Shown: positions 46,601 to 57,614, counted from the stretch's first letter. The stretch is DNA of 64,000 nt from Ypsolopha sequella (GCA_934047225.1 OW203987.1:1329501-1393500), one strand, 5' to 3'. A program made the numbers and translations. The notes: generated from the letters alone by a model not told the origin.

Positions 46601-49600
46601 TTGCTGTAGCCAGCTGTGATGTTTAGTTAATAACATTAATACATGTCTTGCTGTAGCCAGCTGTGATGTTTAGTTAATAACATTAATACATGTCTTGCTG
46701 TAGCCAGCTGTGATGTATAGTTAATAACATTAATACATGTCTTGTTGTAGCCAGCTGTGCTGTATAGTTATTAACATGAATACATGTCTTGCTTGCTGTA
46801 GCTATAAGTTGTTAATAAATATACATTATATTGTGCTTTTTTAAGCTTTATTTGTTTCTTTGGTTAATATTAATAAATCAACCAAAGGTTTAAATAAGTT
46901 AATAGATTTAAATAATTTGGACAAAAATTAAGTTGGCAGAGTTTTCAGTAGCCTAAGCATGAAAACATCTCCATATCGTTGTGTTTGAAACTAAACTTAG
47001 GTTGACATACGTAGCTGTTAGTTCCGCTACTGTCCGCTTGGAGCGGTTTCCCAGATTCTATACGATTTCGATGTAATATGAAACGCAACTATAAGGAGAT
47101 GTTTTCATGCTTAGGCTACAGGTACGTAATCCTAAATCTACATTATAAATCGGCGTTTTCAGTACATTATGACACATAAATATGTTATAGAAATTACAAA
47201 TTCCCAAATAGGGTTTTATTTTTAAAATAGGCCCCGTAACAGAAATGGTCTAAAACTGACAACTTTGATGGCCTCCCATTTCTTTATTTTTGAAGATAAA
47301 AATTTATAAAAATAATGACAATGACACCCTACATGCCAGGGTAATACTTTCTTTTTCATGTATGGGACCCCGTGAAAAATATTTTTATTTAATTTTTAAT
47401 TCAATATTCGGTCTTTGGTCAACATTCTACACAACATATCAAAATTTCAGGTCTGTAACACATTCCGTCTGAGCTAGAGACCCGTGACATACGAATGGAC
47501 GTACCTAAGAGTGACATTGATAGGGCTCCATTGTACCTTTGTGTGCGTAACGATAAACGTAACAACATGGATAGTAAGAACGTTACGAACACAAATTACG
47601 TTATGAACACAAAGTTAGCTCAACAAAATATTATAAGAGAATGTATTCTGCAGATACTTTAACTAAGAGCCATGTATTGTTCGACAGACAATCAGGTGTC
47701 CACATGGAGTCCCAGACAGCGTACGACATGGCAGCGCAAGGTCTGATCCGACCGAGCGACACCAAGCTGCCTGTGCTGTACGGCATCAAGTGCGTGCACT
47801 TCGAACCGCCTCACTTCACATTAGGTAACTAATACATCGAGAGAGAGCATGTTATGTGACAACATTTGAGACATTGCACCCATTATAAACCCGATGCCGA
47901 TGTTCCGACGACCGATGCGACGTCCCATTGAGCCGCCCCGCTACGTTAATTGGAGATTTTTTTCCTTATTATACTCCACAATAACACACCATAAAGGGTT
48001 ACAGCGATAACATTGATATATTTTCAAACAACTTAAGTTCCTTTAAAAGAGCATTGTGCTCACTTTATTTGGATGAAGAGTAAAGCTTATAATTTTTGTT
48101 TATTTTGTGTAACATCAATTTTATGTTTCGTTTTGTAGTTATCTTTAATTTATATGATAGTTAAGTAAATTTTCGTCTTTTACCTGTGCATGTGGTGTGC
48201 AACAACAACCACAACAAAAAACAACAACTGGGGATCTAAAAAGGCCAACTCGGGTGAATCATTAAATAATTTGAAAGTAGGATAATAATTTTTATTCGGA
48301 AACCCAACAGTCAATTACAATATGCTTATTTAAAAAAAACATCGTCATTTTAAATAATAGTGGTAAACTTATAAGTATACAAACAAACACCAATTATAGG
48401 GTTTCACAAAAGTTTTTAACTGTCAAATAATATTTGAAAGTAGTCTAATCTAGAAAAAAAATAATTACATCTTGAAAAATGAAAATTTTGAAGTAAAACA
48501 TGGGTCGGTTGCATTATGTTCATTTTACAAAAATTCAAGTAATTCTAAAAACAAAAAAAGGATAGTCAGAATTTTTTCACGCGTGCAAAAGAGACGGCAT
48601 TAGAACGGAATCATAATATGATTCATCCAAAGCGGCCTTTTTAGAGGACCTGTGCACGTTTTGGACAGCAGCCTTGTCCAACCGATTGTTGTATTATTTC
48701 AAGAAATTTGTCTGTAATCTGTTGTATACTTACCTTATAAATAAAATAAATAAACAATACTAATTACGTTAGGTTATACCGTTACGAAGATTCAAAGTAG
48801 CGCCTCCTACCGGCCAGGTAGCGTAATGTGGTCGACATTTATAACACCTTTAGACACAACAAAACACCGAATTCACGTGTTTAATGCCAAATTGGACTGT
48901 CAAAACGCGGAGGAACGATAACACTTTCATACCTAAGTTGACAACATTTGCAAAAAAAAAAAGATACAAAGTTCCGTCGTCCTAGAGATTCGAGCCAGGG
49001 GTACTAGCATGAACTTGGTATCGACTCGACATCGATTCGATAAATAAAAATGCAACTCTTGTTTCATTGCAATAAAGGTTATCGTTTAGAATTTATCGAT
49101 TCTATCTGTCAAATTTATCTAATCGACGCGTACATGCTCGCATAGCAGTTTCGGATTACACACACACACATACATATGTCACAAACACCTGTTACTCACT
49201 CACACCCCAAATTCACACACATTTTTTTTAAATAGGCGATTTGAGAGCCTTCTCCGTTTTTGAAGTAGGTTTGTTATTATACCCAAAAATAGAAAAAATA
49301 TTATAACCAATGTAGTTAGGTAGAGGTAGATGTTCCGTGATCTGCTGGATTAAATGATTAATTGTATTTGCGAATTCAAAATTTGTCATCTTGTATTTAT
49401 TTGTTCCCGACTCCGAGCGCAATTCTGCACCAACAACCTACATAGTGCAGCAATAATCTCACCACAACCACTCGATGTGTTTACAGAGATTCAGTCAGTG
49501 AATGAGTACGACAAGTACTTGTGGACCCTCGTGCACGAGGTGGGCGTGCAACTGCGCACCGCCGCCCACTGTACCGCCGTGCAGTGCGTCCGGCTCGGCA

Positions 49601-49737
49601 AGTTCACCCTGGAGCTGGCCCTGCTTCGGAAACACTGGACTTTGGACTTTATAGCCCAGAACATAGAGCAGTGCAACCAATTACTGGACGAGAATCCGAC
49701 TATGCTCAGGCCGAAGTCTGCCGCGCTTACGTTATAG
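37665..49737 (+). CDS. Trub2: Mitochondrial mRNA pseudouridine synthase Trub2 (five exons)
   Basis: TruB-family enzyme that in mammals modifies mitochondrial transcripts. Exons: 37665-37788, 43008-43199, 45545-45761, 47688-47824 and 49487-49737. All introns are GT-AG, phases match at every join, and the sum is 921 nt (306 aa plus stop); human TRUB2 is 331 aa. Family landmarks: LNGVLCVYKPPCVPIRKVQ (N-terminus), CGPRYIHEDFK, GELGKATDTYFWNGR, HVTRERIDAVVAHMQ, YDMAAQGLIRPSDTKLPVL, VHEVGVQLRTAAHCTAV and ALLRKHWTLDFIAQNI. At the catalytic position (residue 98, codon 43175-43177), where the family has Asp in an H-R-L-D-x-x-x-S-G context, this sequence has Gly (THLGLFSSGLL). Intron 1 is 5.2 kb with a LINE and MITEs. 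Introns 2 and 3 contain tandem arrays starting at the exon borders. Confidence 0.92.
38463..38970. other. Trub2 intron 1: unique DNA and palindromic MITE (38809-38969)
   Basis: The 161-bp element at 38809-38969 has perfect inverted ends of about 42 bp (agccgattctgaaggcttta ... ) around a short core. No coding capacity. No target duplication could be read with confidence. Confidence 0.7.
39630..40870 (-). pseudogene. Degenerate Jockey/CR1-type LINE fragment in Trub2 intron 1
   Basis: On the minus strand the translation shows reverse transcriptase landmarks in order despite frame breaks: VFFDLSKGFDCINHETLM (near 40650-40610), GVPQGSILGPLLFLIYINDL (near 40530-40470), a decayed active site (LFAVDTSLIF where FADD is expected, near 40430-40400), then TKFLGITLSGRLSS and the thumb/C-terminal segment ARLVYFSYFHSIMSYGMLLW. 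This order and these motifs fit a Jockey/CR1-like clade without RNase H. The active-site change and stops show it is dead. Confidence 0.75.
40878..41400. repeat. Retroposon 3'-end repeat, copy 1
   Basis: Begins tagcgacccgccccggcttc and ends aagcgactttgtcttatac, with cgcatcaaaattcgttccgt inside. This is a very common arthropod interspersed repeat whose 3' part ends in a tract seen again at 41903-42130 and 42490-42580. I take it to be a LINE or SINE tail; the family name is not certain. Confidence 0.55.
41545..41610 (-). repeat. LINE 3'-end fragment matching 34470-34535
   Basis: In reverse orientation the sequence reads gtcagcatgctgaagctgtt ... cctggctgggctgactgac, matching the end of the LINE fragment inside ISL2EU element 2. 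Confidence 0.55.
41903..42130. repeat. Retroposon 3'-end repeat, copy 2
   Basis: Contains actagctgttgcccgcgact and ccgcatcaaaatccgttcag, then tgcgtgatgc. Same broad class as 40878-41400, with a different head. A third piece (aaaatccgttcagtagttac) lies at about 42528-42580. Confidence 0.55.
42676..42833. mobile_element. Palindromic MITE family B, full copy, in Trub2 intron 1
   Basis: About 158 bp folding on itself: cctgtagcacagtgtttaat and gcgcgcgatgccacttagtt on the left, with the matching complements on the right. The loop is a short AT stretch. A half copy of the same family is at about 45388-45460 in intron 2. Confidence 0.65.
43147..43920 (+). repeat. 85-bp tandem array that spans the Trub2 exon 2 splice donor, 9 copies
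   Basis: Unit of 85 bp starting acttcaagtgtagctgggc, with copies at 43147, 43232, 43317, 43402, 43487, 43572, 43657, 43742 and 43827 and a decaying edge to about 43920. The first unit is the real 3' end of exon 2: 53 nt of coding sequence, the GTAAGT donor at 43200, and 32 nt of intron. The later eight units repeat both coding end and donor inside intron 2. The unit is not a multiple of three, and read-through meets a stop about seven codons past the donor, so only the first donor keeps the frame. Confidence 0.95.
44520..45201. mobile_element. DNA element remnant with 30-bp perfect inverted repeats, in Trub2 intron 2
   Basis: A perfect inverted pair of 30 bp starting tcaatagaaattgtggacta lies at 44520-44549 and 45172-45201. 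Within it, the minus strand keeps a short coding-like piece (next entry). No target duplication was identified and the repeats may not be the true ends. Confidence 0.6.
44631..44805 (-). pseudogene. Coding-like last exon, C-terminal acidic tail, unknown protein
   Basis: Minus-strand open frame of about 57 codons preceded by an acceptor-like ttctag. It reads ALKCVAHVLKVEEKIKELDG ... NVGDLTSDSSEYFSDESNKE and ends at TAA. The acidic serine-rich tail and its position inside inverted repeats suggest the end of a transposon protein. I do not recognise the family and see no catalytic part. Confidence 0.35.
45388..45460. mobile_element. Palindromic MITE family B, half copy, in Trub2 intron 2
   Basis: Contains cctcgcacctgtgattcaac and gattaaacaaaacatt, matching one half of 42676-42833 in reverse. 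Confidence 0.5.
45788..46803. repeat. 47-bp minisatellite in Trub2 intron 3, about 21 copies
   Basis: Unit of 47 bp (cattaatacatgtcttgctg onward) repeated head-to-tail, starting 26 bp after the exon 3 donor. The first four or so units carry TAGGTG where all later ones have CAGCTG, and a T/A variant (gatgtTtag / gatgtAtag) alternates along the array. These variants show amplification in blocks. The last unit is diverged. No spacers, so not a CRISPR array. Confidence 0.95.
46948..47119. mobile_element. Palindromic MITE family C, copy 1, 172 bp, in Trub2 intron 3
   Basis: Starts gtagcctaagcatgaaaaca and ends with its complement (tgttttcatgcttaggctac). A full copy of identical length in opposite orientation is at 57826-57997 and a truncated copy at 58174-58281. 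Internal words gctgttagttccgctactgt and cgcttggagcggtt are shared. Confidence 0.8.
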
Positions 49738-50957
49738 TTTTATGTATAGATTTTAAGATTATTGTTGTGATATAAGATATTCTAATATAGTATTAGTTTC
49801 ACAGTCCTGCATTATTGCTATTTCTACAATCTCTCTGACTATAGTCACGTTAATCAGTTTTCTATCAGGTCACCAGTCATGGAATGATAACACAAATTGA
49901 AAAAGAATGCAATTTTAATTCTTAAATACATTTACATAACAACAGAAATGATAAATAAAATGTACAACTCTCCATCACCAGCCAAATTGAGTGCTATTAT
50001 TATTATTGTACAAAAATGCATGTTTAGTGAATATACATTGATGGTATAAAAGCAAATTTAAGGGTACCAAATCTTATAAAATGTCTCTCATTTTGAAATT
50101 CATTTAAAAATTATAACTGAACATCATCCAAAGTACCCCAACTTGTGTCCGCAATGGATTTTCGATATACATATTCGTATGTTTGTTTATATACATACTC
50201 GTATGTTTATACGCTATATATAATATCTAATAGGAGTAATATTTATACTAGACGTTTGGTTCGAGAATGTCACTACCTTTGATCTCACTTTCGCTCGTAG
50301 AGCGGGGAACAAACAACCACACAAGCGTGAGCGGAACGCGGTTAGCGGTAGCGGAACCAGAGGTAGCGGCATTCTAAAAGCAGACAGGCAACATAATATT
50401 TATTTGCAAACATCAGTTGCGTTCAACATAGTTGGAATGGTCAGCTTCATGTAACATTCGCCAGTAACGCGCCAGTTTTCAGCAAAATTAATTCATGAAT
50501 CTACATACTTCGTTCGCAAATGGTCTGGAAACTTTTGCATCGAGCAACTAATCTAGAGAGAAATGCCGTGCCGGTCCGTCTGATTCAACAACTAGTCAGT
50601 GATTGTGTATGGACATTTATATATTTCTTTTCCCTTCATATAACATGCATGTAACTCACACGTTCCGGGGGTAATTTCCATGATCGCCTGGTGTTGACTT
50701 AGCCTATCAGAGCGTTAAAAGTTGTCCAAATTAATTTCTAACAAACCGACTAGCGAGTGTCATTGCGCCTAGCGCCTCTTTGGGGTTAGTTGCTCGATGC
50801 TTCATTAAAAGGAAATTACATTTTGTAATAAGGCAAGACTTGTAAAGACGCATTTTGTCTTTCCATTAACCCATTTTATGAGAGAAAATACATCTTTACT
50901 ACAATTCATTTATTACCCATAATATTTTAAAGTTTGCCATTAGGTATGGGCGGTCTT
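49738..50957. other. Intergenic, downstream of Trub2
   Basis: 3' untranslated and intergenic DNA between the convergent Trub2 and Sec22 genes. No further gene is seen; poly(A)-signal-like AATAAA occurs near 49954. Confidence 0.35.
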
Positions 50958-51120
50958 TAGGGTTCCGTACCTAAAAATGAAAAAACAGAACCCTTATTAG
51001 ATCACTTTGTTGTCCATCTGTCTGTCTGTCAACTCTTTTTCTTGGGTGCTGCGTGAAATGAAAAAAAAGTTATTGCTCTTTATGTAATAAATTTCATACA
51101 AATTGGCTCACCATGTGAAC
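50958..51120. repeat. Dispersed lepidopteran repeat, copy 4 (5' part)
   Basis: Contains agggttccgtacctaaaaat and gttgtccatctgtctgtctg, the 5' part of the family at 9525-10007. The 3' end is missing. Confidence 0.65.
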
Positions 51121-51485
51121 CTAATAGGGCAGTTTCAGTTTACTTGAAACATGAAGTTTCGTTGGCTCCTCAATGTTTCCAACTTACTCATTAGATAAAC
51201 TGCCGCCATTGACAGATGTTAACTAAAACTAACTCGCTGCTCGCGAGGCCATAAATCATCGGTACACTAGAGACAGGCGCGTACGATGCGCCGCATATCG
51301 ACTTTCGAATGAATGCAGGCGAGTGCGCGCTGGCGCATTATAAAACGATAGGGGCGTTGGGGTCGCTCCTCACCTGCTCTGTAATGTCGATATTTTAGAT
51401 TCGAGAGTGGTGCATTTCCACAAGGCCCGTCAGTGCGATAGAGAGCACTATCTGTGGGGTCCTGCTTACACTTTTTATGGCTTAA

Positions 51486-51625
51486 GACCTCTGCACATTC
51501 TCGGCGAGATTCGCCATGAGCAGACAAAGGTATATGAGTAAAGGAAATATACTCTATATTGCGTTTCGCCTTGTATAGCTTTGTCCACTTCAGGTGAGTC
51601 TCGCCGAGAATGTGGAGCAACCTTT
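51486..51625. mobile_element. Hairpin MITE, about 140 bp
   Basis: The ends are inverted copies around ctgcacattctcggcgagat and tctcgccgagaatgtggagc. The interior is AT-rich and non-coding. Confidence 0.6.
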
Positions 51626-51812
51626 AGCTGCGGGTAGCGAGTTTTAAACACGAGTATAATTACTTGCTGGCTGAATAGTTATTGTTTATCACCGGTTAGA
51701 ACAATCTGCCATAGCCGCACACACGACTAATTCTGTTTAAATACTTTGTGTTTGCCATTTTCATCATCAGGAATTATGGAAATATAACGATACCTAGCAA
51801 GCTAAATTGAAC

Positions 51813-54269
51813 CTAAAGTACCCAGAAATAAAGCACAAACACGAGTATGAGGACGGCTCCCGCTGTCGCCTTCACCAGCATGGACTTGGTGTTGAGATAC
51901 GTCGCATCTTTCTTGTACTTTTGCGACATCATTGACAGGTTTTGCGTCTTTGTGTCTAGTTCTGGAAAAGATATGTTTAATATTAGTTCCGTCATCTAAA
52001 GCCCACATTTGATGAAGGTCATAATCAAACCAACAGTTTGACAAGAAGTCAGCATTTTGGATGTCATAAAAACGGAACACATCTTTAGATAAACGAACTT
52101 TTTGCCACGCAAGAATTAAGAAGCATTGATGCAATCAAAACGGTCCTGTGACCGTGCCGCCGCACTATATCTATATGAGCGTATTGACCACTGGATGTTG
52201 GCTAGGTCGGTCTCACCTGAGAGCACGGCACCTCGCTGCAGGACGTCGTCAATGTTCTGCATCATGATGCGCTGCACGTCCCCGAGCTGCCCGCCCAGGT
52301 TGGAGGCCGCCCCGCCCCGCCGCGCCCGCGCGCCTCCCTCCGAGTACTGCCGCCTTGCTCTCTGCATCACCGTGTCGAACTCTATGAACGTGTACGGGCG
52401 AGTCACTGTGTTCACCTAGAATGTGAAACTATCTGGTAAGTAAGGCTGAATTAGTGATAGCCCGCTTTAGACGATGATGAATTCTGTGTACCAAATGAGT
52501 AATAATCTAATGGCTGTCAGACTCTCAATCACACTAATTAGGATCGTCAAGTAGACTCTGACTGCCAACTCGTTAGTGTGTCAGCTAGTATAAGGTGAGC
52601 GAATACTCGCTTGTCAGCCGTCACAGTGCATGCATGCATGTTTGTTAGAAAAAGTTGTGTATTTTCTGCAGGGTTCAGTTTACCTATTTCTAGTACAAAC
52701 TCCATCATCGTCAGCCCACAGCAGTCCACTGTCAGACATATCTCACTCAATCTTTATCTATCTTAACCTTCATGGTTGAATGCTCTAAGATCTTAAGAAA
52801 CAATTGTTTATCATTTTGTTCTATATATTGTTTGCTCACATACAAAGGGAATGTAACCTGTAACAATATAAGAGACAGACCCTTTTGCCGTACTGTTGGT
52901 AGAACTCCTGTGCAATTTCCTCCAGGTAGCTGAATGCGAGTCGCTTGCTGTAGTTTCGCTCACACAGGACGAGATAGCAGATCTCGTTCTCAATTAAATA
53001 ACTGAAACATTCAATACAAAAATAAGTAGTCTAGACTCACTAGAGACTATTTAAAATTAAAAAAATATAAATTTAGGTGAGGTTTCCGGGAGATGGATTT
53101 CCCCAGATATATATTCTTTTGTAAATAACAAGGATTAAATTTTAGAAAAGGTGTATGTAATTTTTCTATCTTGATCTTAATATGTCAGGTCTTCAATACA
53201 CAAATGCTTACATATTTCTGCATACAATAAAATCGTAAGAATAGGCCTAAAGTATCATCTAAATATAATTTCATTTGTATTATATTAGGTTTTGGACAAT
53301 AAAACATATACCAAAATAAAGGTCAGTGTTGATAAGGAGAAAATTTAATATAGAACGGCTGTCATATTAAAAACCAATCCCTCAATTCAAAAATAATAAA
53401 TAAAAACACCTTGAAATCACAAGTTTTCTATGAGGCCTGCTTCTTTTTTTTCTACTGATTAGAATAGACAAGGTGAAATGAAAGTGAACTAAGGATACCC
53501 GAGTCCGACTTTTAACTAGATGCAGTAAAGTTTGTGGTAGCCGGCAATGTGCTTTAAACTCCTATGGTGCATGAGCTATTTCAATTCGGAACTATTGCAA
53601 CATTAAAAAAAATGTGACAATGTGAAATGGCTTGATTTGTGAAAGTTCATTTTCCACAATTACAATGCAATAAACTAAATGTCGGAGTTTAGACAGTAAT
53701 TAGTAGTGAAATAAACATTTCTATAAGAAAGTATTACAGCTAGGGCAAATAGATGGTGTGTATTATAATTGAAGGCTCTATGCACTTAAATTACTTTAAG
53801 AACACCCTTACAGAATTACCTACGTTTTTTCTGTCCCCTTATCGACACTTGACTGTGCTGACTATTCATTAAGTAAATAAAATAAACTGAATCGTAAGAA
53901 GCAACAATCAAAACTCACTGGAACAAGTAAGGTCCAGTCTCGATGGAGCACCGGATCGGTGATTGTGGGCTCAGTTTTCTAAACAGCATTTTTGCTTGGT
54001 TTTGATACTCCAATATATTACAGCCGCTCTGCAAATTAGCAAATAATAAAATAAAGAAACAGAAATAAAATCATGTGTAATACATGCAGTTTCTCATAGA
54101 TTTAGGGTAATTTTAGGGTAACTCGTGGTAAAGCAATAGTACTTAATTGTAAGTACATTAGAATACGGTTTGAGGTTTAATTGTATAGGCTTACCTGTTC
54201 ATCTTCTTGCATGGTAGCGGCCAGCGGTAAGCCATCGACGACCCGTGCGATCATTGTCATTAGAACCAT
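51813..54269 (-). CDS. Sec22: Vesicle-trafficking R-SNARE Sec22 (five exons)
   Basis: Longin-type R-SNARE acting in ER-Golgi membrane fusion, tail-anchored in the ER/Golgi. Exons on the minus strand: 54269-54195, 54028-53919, 53001-52881, 52415-52217 and 51961-51813. All introns are GT-AG, phases match, and the sum is 654 nt (217 aa plus stop; human SEC22B is 215). The N-terminus [18 protein letters not shown] is almost the animal consensus. The longin domain runs through exons 1-3 ([20 protein letters not shown]). The SNARE motif follows in exons 4-5 ([17 protein letters not shown], with the zero-layer Arg) and ends in a C-terminal membrane segment ([14 protein letters not shown]). The linker before the SNARE motif is enriched in Gly/Arg/Ala. 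Its 3' end faces that of Trub2. Confidence 0.95.
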
Positions 54270-54642
54270 TTTGATATTTTTATAGTCTCTCGCACTTTTA
54301 TAAAAACAAAAGGATGTTTCAACTACACTTTAATACAAGATATATTTCGTTTTTCTAATCATTATTGGAAAAACTGGAATTTGGGATTTTCTTGCTTGAC
54401 AGCTGTGAATACACGTCAAGAGATTTGACATGTCAACAACACGTCACGTCACCGCGTTCCGAATTTGAGCACGATATGAAAAGCCACGAATTCACGAACT
54501 TTCACGAAATCCAAACACTAGGCAGGCTACGGACGGAACCTTTAAAATGTTCAGAAATCTTTAAAAAGCAAAAAGTTTTTTATCTCAAGGAAGTGACTCG
54601 GCTGCCGGATCCGGGACTTGGGACAGGTGCCATGCCAGAGCC
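54270..54642. promoter_or_regulatory. Upstream region of Sec22
   Basis: Short AT-rich leader then unique DNA up to the Transib-like insertion, whose left flank starts only about 375 bp from the Sec22 start codon. No specific promoter motif was recognised. An open frame on the + strand here (54365-54748) runs into the transposon and is considered spurious. Confidence 0.35.
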
Positions 54643-54647
54643 CAGCG

Positions 54648-57609
54648 CACTAACGGGTATATTAAAGATCTACGCGGTCAAAAGTCCAAATCACCAAATG
54701 CAAAACTATGAAAAAAAAACGACTACCTGGGCTGGAGGACCTATTTGAGAACAATACCCAGCCCCCTCCCGCCTCGTACCTTTTACGACGTACTTTCAAT
54801 TGCAGTCGGAATTAGATCGTTCCATGTGGTGTATGTGTCTGTTCTCGGTGTTTTAAAAAAAAAAAATTTTCAATAGTGAATAACTTTTGTTCTACGTTCA
54901 CCTTGGAAGTAAAAGTGATGGATCTTGATACAGCAGGTAAGAGTCAAAATACAATGAGAGAAATTTGATTGTTTTTAACATTAAAAACTTTACTTTTGGT
55001 CTTTTGAAAGATACACGGTAATGAAGAGTATTTTTTACCTGTTTTTTATGTTTAGTAATGATTTTGTCGTTTTATGAAGTTAGATCAACTTATAATTATT
55101 TATACAGTCAAAGGTTTGAAGCTTTGACTTGTACTTAGTTTAAAAAATAGCCGCGGAAAACCGCGGATAAGATGAATTTTAAATGTTCAAAATTTTTTGT
55201 CAAAAATTATAAAATTATTATTGAATTGAAATTTTCTTTTTAGGTTCCCCAAGTACTTCGGGAGTGCGTACTGTGACCCGTAAATACTTGTACGGCCGCA
55301 TGCAGAATCTGGGATTGCCTAATTTGGAACAAAAACTTGACTTCTTGAAAGGGCAACTTTTGTCATGTGAAGGATACACAGAAGACCAAAAGAAAAGCTT
55401 GAAGCGCAGTTTTGCACATTTCAGATCTCAGATTAAAAAAAAGTGGTCTCAAGCTCACAAGAAAGAAGACGTATTTCTCAAATACAACCATTCGTGGCTA
55501 GAAGGAACCTTCGAGATTCCTGTGGTTACACAGAATCGGCCAGGCCGCCCAAGGAAGTTATTTTGTGAATCAAGTGAAAGATCAAAAAGGAGGAAAACTG
55601 AGAAAATTCGGGCAACTTCAGACAAAGAAGTTATTGTTCATGCTGCTGCGGTTGAGTTGCGGAAGAGCGGTAAACGTGATGCTTCTAAGGTACTCAAGGA
55701 AATTATTAGTACTCCAACACGGGCAACAAAATATAAAAAAGCATTTTCTGTCACAAGGACAGAAGAAACCAGCTGTCTCACACCAATGCAAGCATTAAAA
55801 ATGTTCGTAGAAGCTGATTTAACACGTAGACAATACGAAGTTATTAGAAGCACCAACAAGAAGTTTTTTCCTTGTTACAGCTTGTTACAAAAAGCGAAAG
55901 CAGAATTATATCCACCCTCAGACTCAATTACTGTAACAAATACTAGCGCTGAATGTGATCTACAATCTTTGATTGATCTTACCGTCAGGCGCTTGTCTAT
56001 CTTTCTAGAAGAGGTCCTTATCACGTTGAAAGAGCACGAACGAGATACTCTTAAGATCATATGCAAATGGGGTTGTGACGGATCGCAACAATCTGAGTAC
56101 AAACAAAAACTATTACATGATGCTGACTCAGACAAAAACTTATTTCAGAGCTCTTTCGTTCCTCTGCGATTAGTTTATGGTAAAAAGGAAAAGATATTAT
56201 GGGAAAACCCAACACACTCTTCAGCACGGTTTTGCCGACCAATAAGGTTCCGCTTCGTTAAGGAAAGTACTGATGTCACGGAAGAAGAAATTAACTTCGT
56301 AGAAAATTCTGTAACGTCACTAAGGGCGACTGAGGTGAAGTTTGATGACAAGATTTTTTTGGTTAAACATGTGTTTTTAATGACTATGGTGGACGGCAAG
56401 GTCTGTCTCGCCGCCACTGGCACGAAGTTGACAAGCCGTTGTTACATATGTGGTGCAACTTCTAGTGAATTCAACCAACTAGATTCAAAAAGAGAAATTA
56501 TCCCCGGAACTACAGAGTTTGGCCTTTCAATTTTACATGCGAGAATTCGTATTTTTGAAAGTATTCTCCATTTGGCTTATAAGTTGCCGGTTAAAAAGTA
56601 CAGAGAGAAGAAAACCGAAGAGGAAAAAAAGAAGGAAAATGACAAAAAATCGGATATACAGACAAGATTTCGAAAAGAAACTGGTTTGTTGGTGGATATT
56701 CCAAAGGCCAATTTTGGCAATACCAATGACGGCAATACGAGTAGGAGATTTTTTGACGACCCAAAATTGGCTTCCGAAATAACTGGAATAGATTATGATC
56801 TAATTTACAGATTAAAGGTGATTTTAGAAACCATATCGAGTGGACATCTAATCGACTCAGAAAAATATGAAAAGTATGCGCTTGATACTGCTCGCTTGTA
56901 CGTCAAACTCTACAAGTGGCACCCAATGACCCCAACGATGCATAAGATACTTATTCATGGATCAGTTGTTATCAAAAATGCATTATTGCCAATTGGGAAG
57001 CTTTCAGAAGAGGCCGCGGAAGCGCGAAATAAACATTTCCGTTCCTACCGCCATGATTTCGCCAGGAAATTCTCTCGAACAAGCTGCAATAGAGACGTCT
57101 TTAATCGGCTTCTTTTAAGCTCTGACCCTCTTTTAAGCTGCATGAGGACCGTAAATAAAGGAAAATTAAAATGTTTTTTGCCAGAAACAATTGAGATGCT
57201 TATGCCTGCAAAACCGAACGCAACTGATTCTTCAGAAAGCGAATGATACTAGAAATGTATGTAATTTTAATAGTTTTAATCAGCAATAAATGCTTTGATC
57301 TAGAATATGAAAATATTTGTTTTTTTAGCCTTATCCTACCTGTTGTCACTACTAAGGTCAAGCCGCCCCTTTTTGAAAGGAACGATCGGGTCTTTTTTTA
57401 GAGTTGGCGCAAATTATTATTTAGTAAGGTACTTTAAACATCCACCCATCCCAAAACCGACCGCGCCTAAGGTTGCTTAACTCTTGAAATTGATACTGAC
57501 CGATGCTGGCGACCCATTAGGCCCTAAACTCTTTTAGTTATATTGCACCGGATCGGACTAGAACAAAAAATAATTTCGGCCGCGTAGATCGTCAATATAC
57601 CCGTATGTG
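54648..57609 (+). mobile_element. Complete Transib/RAG1-like DNA transposon, 2962 bp
   Basis: The left end is CACTAACGGGTATATT and the right end, read inward, is CACATACGGGTATATT. The inverted repeats extend about 32 bp with five mismatches (shared core gatctacgcgg). The perfect 5-bp direct repeat CAGCG lies at 54643-54647 and 57610-57614. CAC-starting ends and a GC-rich 5-bp target duplication are the known signatures of Transib elements, whose ends resemble the CAC of the RAG recombination signal heptamer. The only gene inside is a RAG1-like transposase with an AATAAA at 57285. The element sits just upstream of Sec22. Confidence 0.9.
54918..57246 (+). CDS. RAG1/Transib-like DDE transposase, apparently intact
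   Basis: Predicted nuclear cut-and-paste transposase. A tiny first exon (54918-54936, MDLDTA) joins exon 2 (55244-57246) in phase 1 across GTAAGA...TTTTTAG, giving 673 aa. The N-terminal third is basic, with an AT-hook-like RPGRPRK. The catalytic core has D285 (CDGSQQSEYK, RAG1 D600 position), D390 (MVDGKV, RAG1 D708 position) and E599 (EEAAEARNKHFRSYR, RAG1 E962 position). Zinc ligands C406/C409 (CYIC) and H573/H578 (HKILIH) match RAG1 C727/C730 and H937/H942. The gap from the second Asp to the second Cys is 19 residues here; in RAG1 as I remember it the same gap reaches C727. No stops or frameshifts are seen. There is no RING/N-terminal region of vertebrate RAG1 and no RAG2-like gene nearby. 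The RAG1 comparison is from memory, not computed. Confidence 0.85.
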
Positions 57610-57614
57610 CAGCG

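Noticed and set aside
49491..49775. Other-frame and minus-strand frames over Trub2 exon 5
   Set aside because: Shadows of the real exon, which is fixed by the splice phase and family similarity.
54365..54748. 127-codon + strand frame upstream of Sec22
   Set aside because: It runs across the left end of the Transib-like element and so combines host and transposon DNA; no family features.
56519..56782. 87-codon frame within the RAG1-like gene
   Set aside because: Alternative frame over the lysine-rich part of the transposase.
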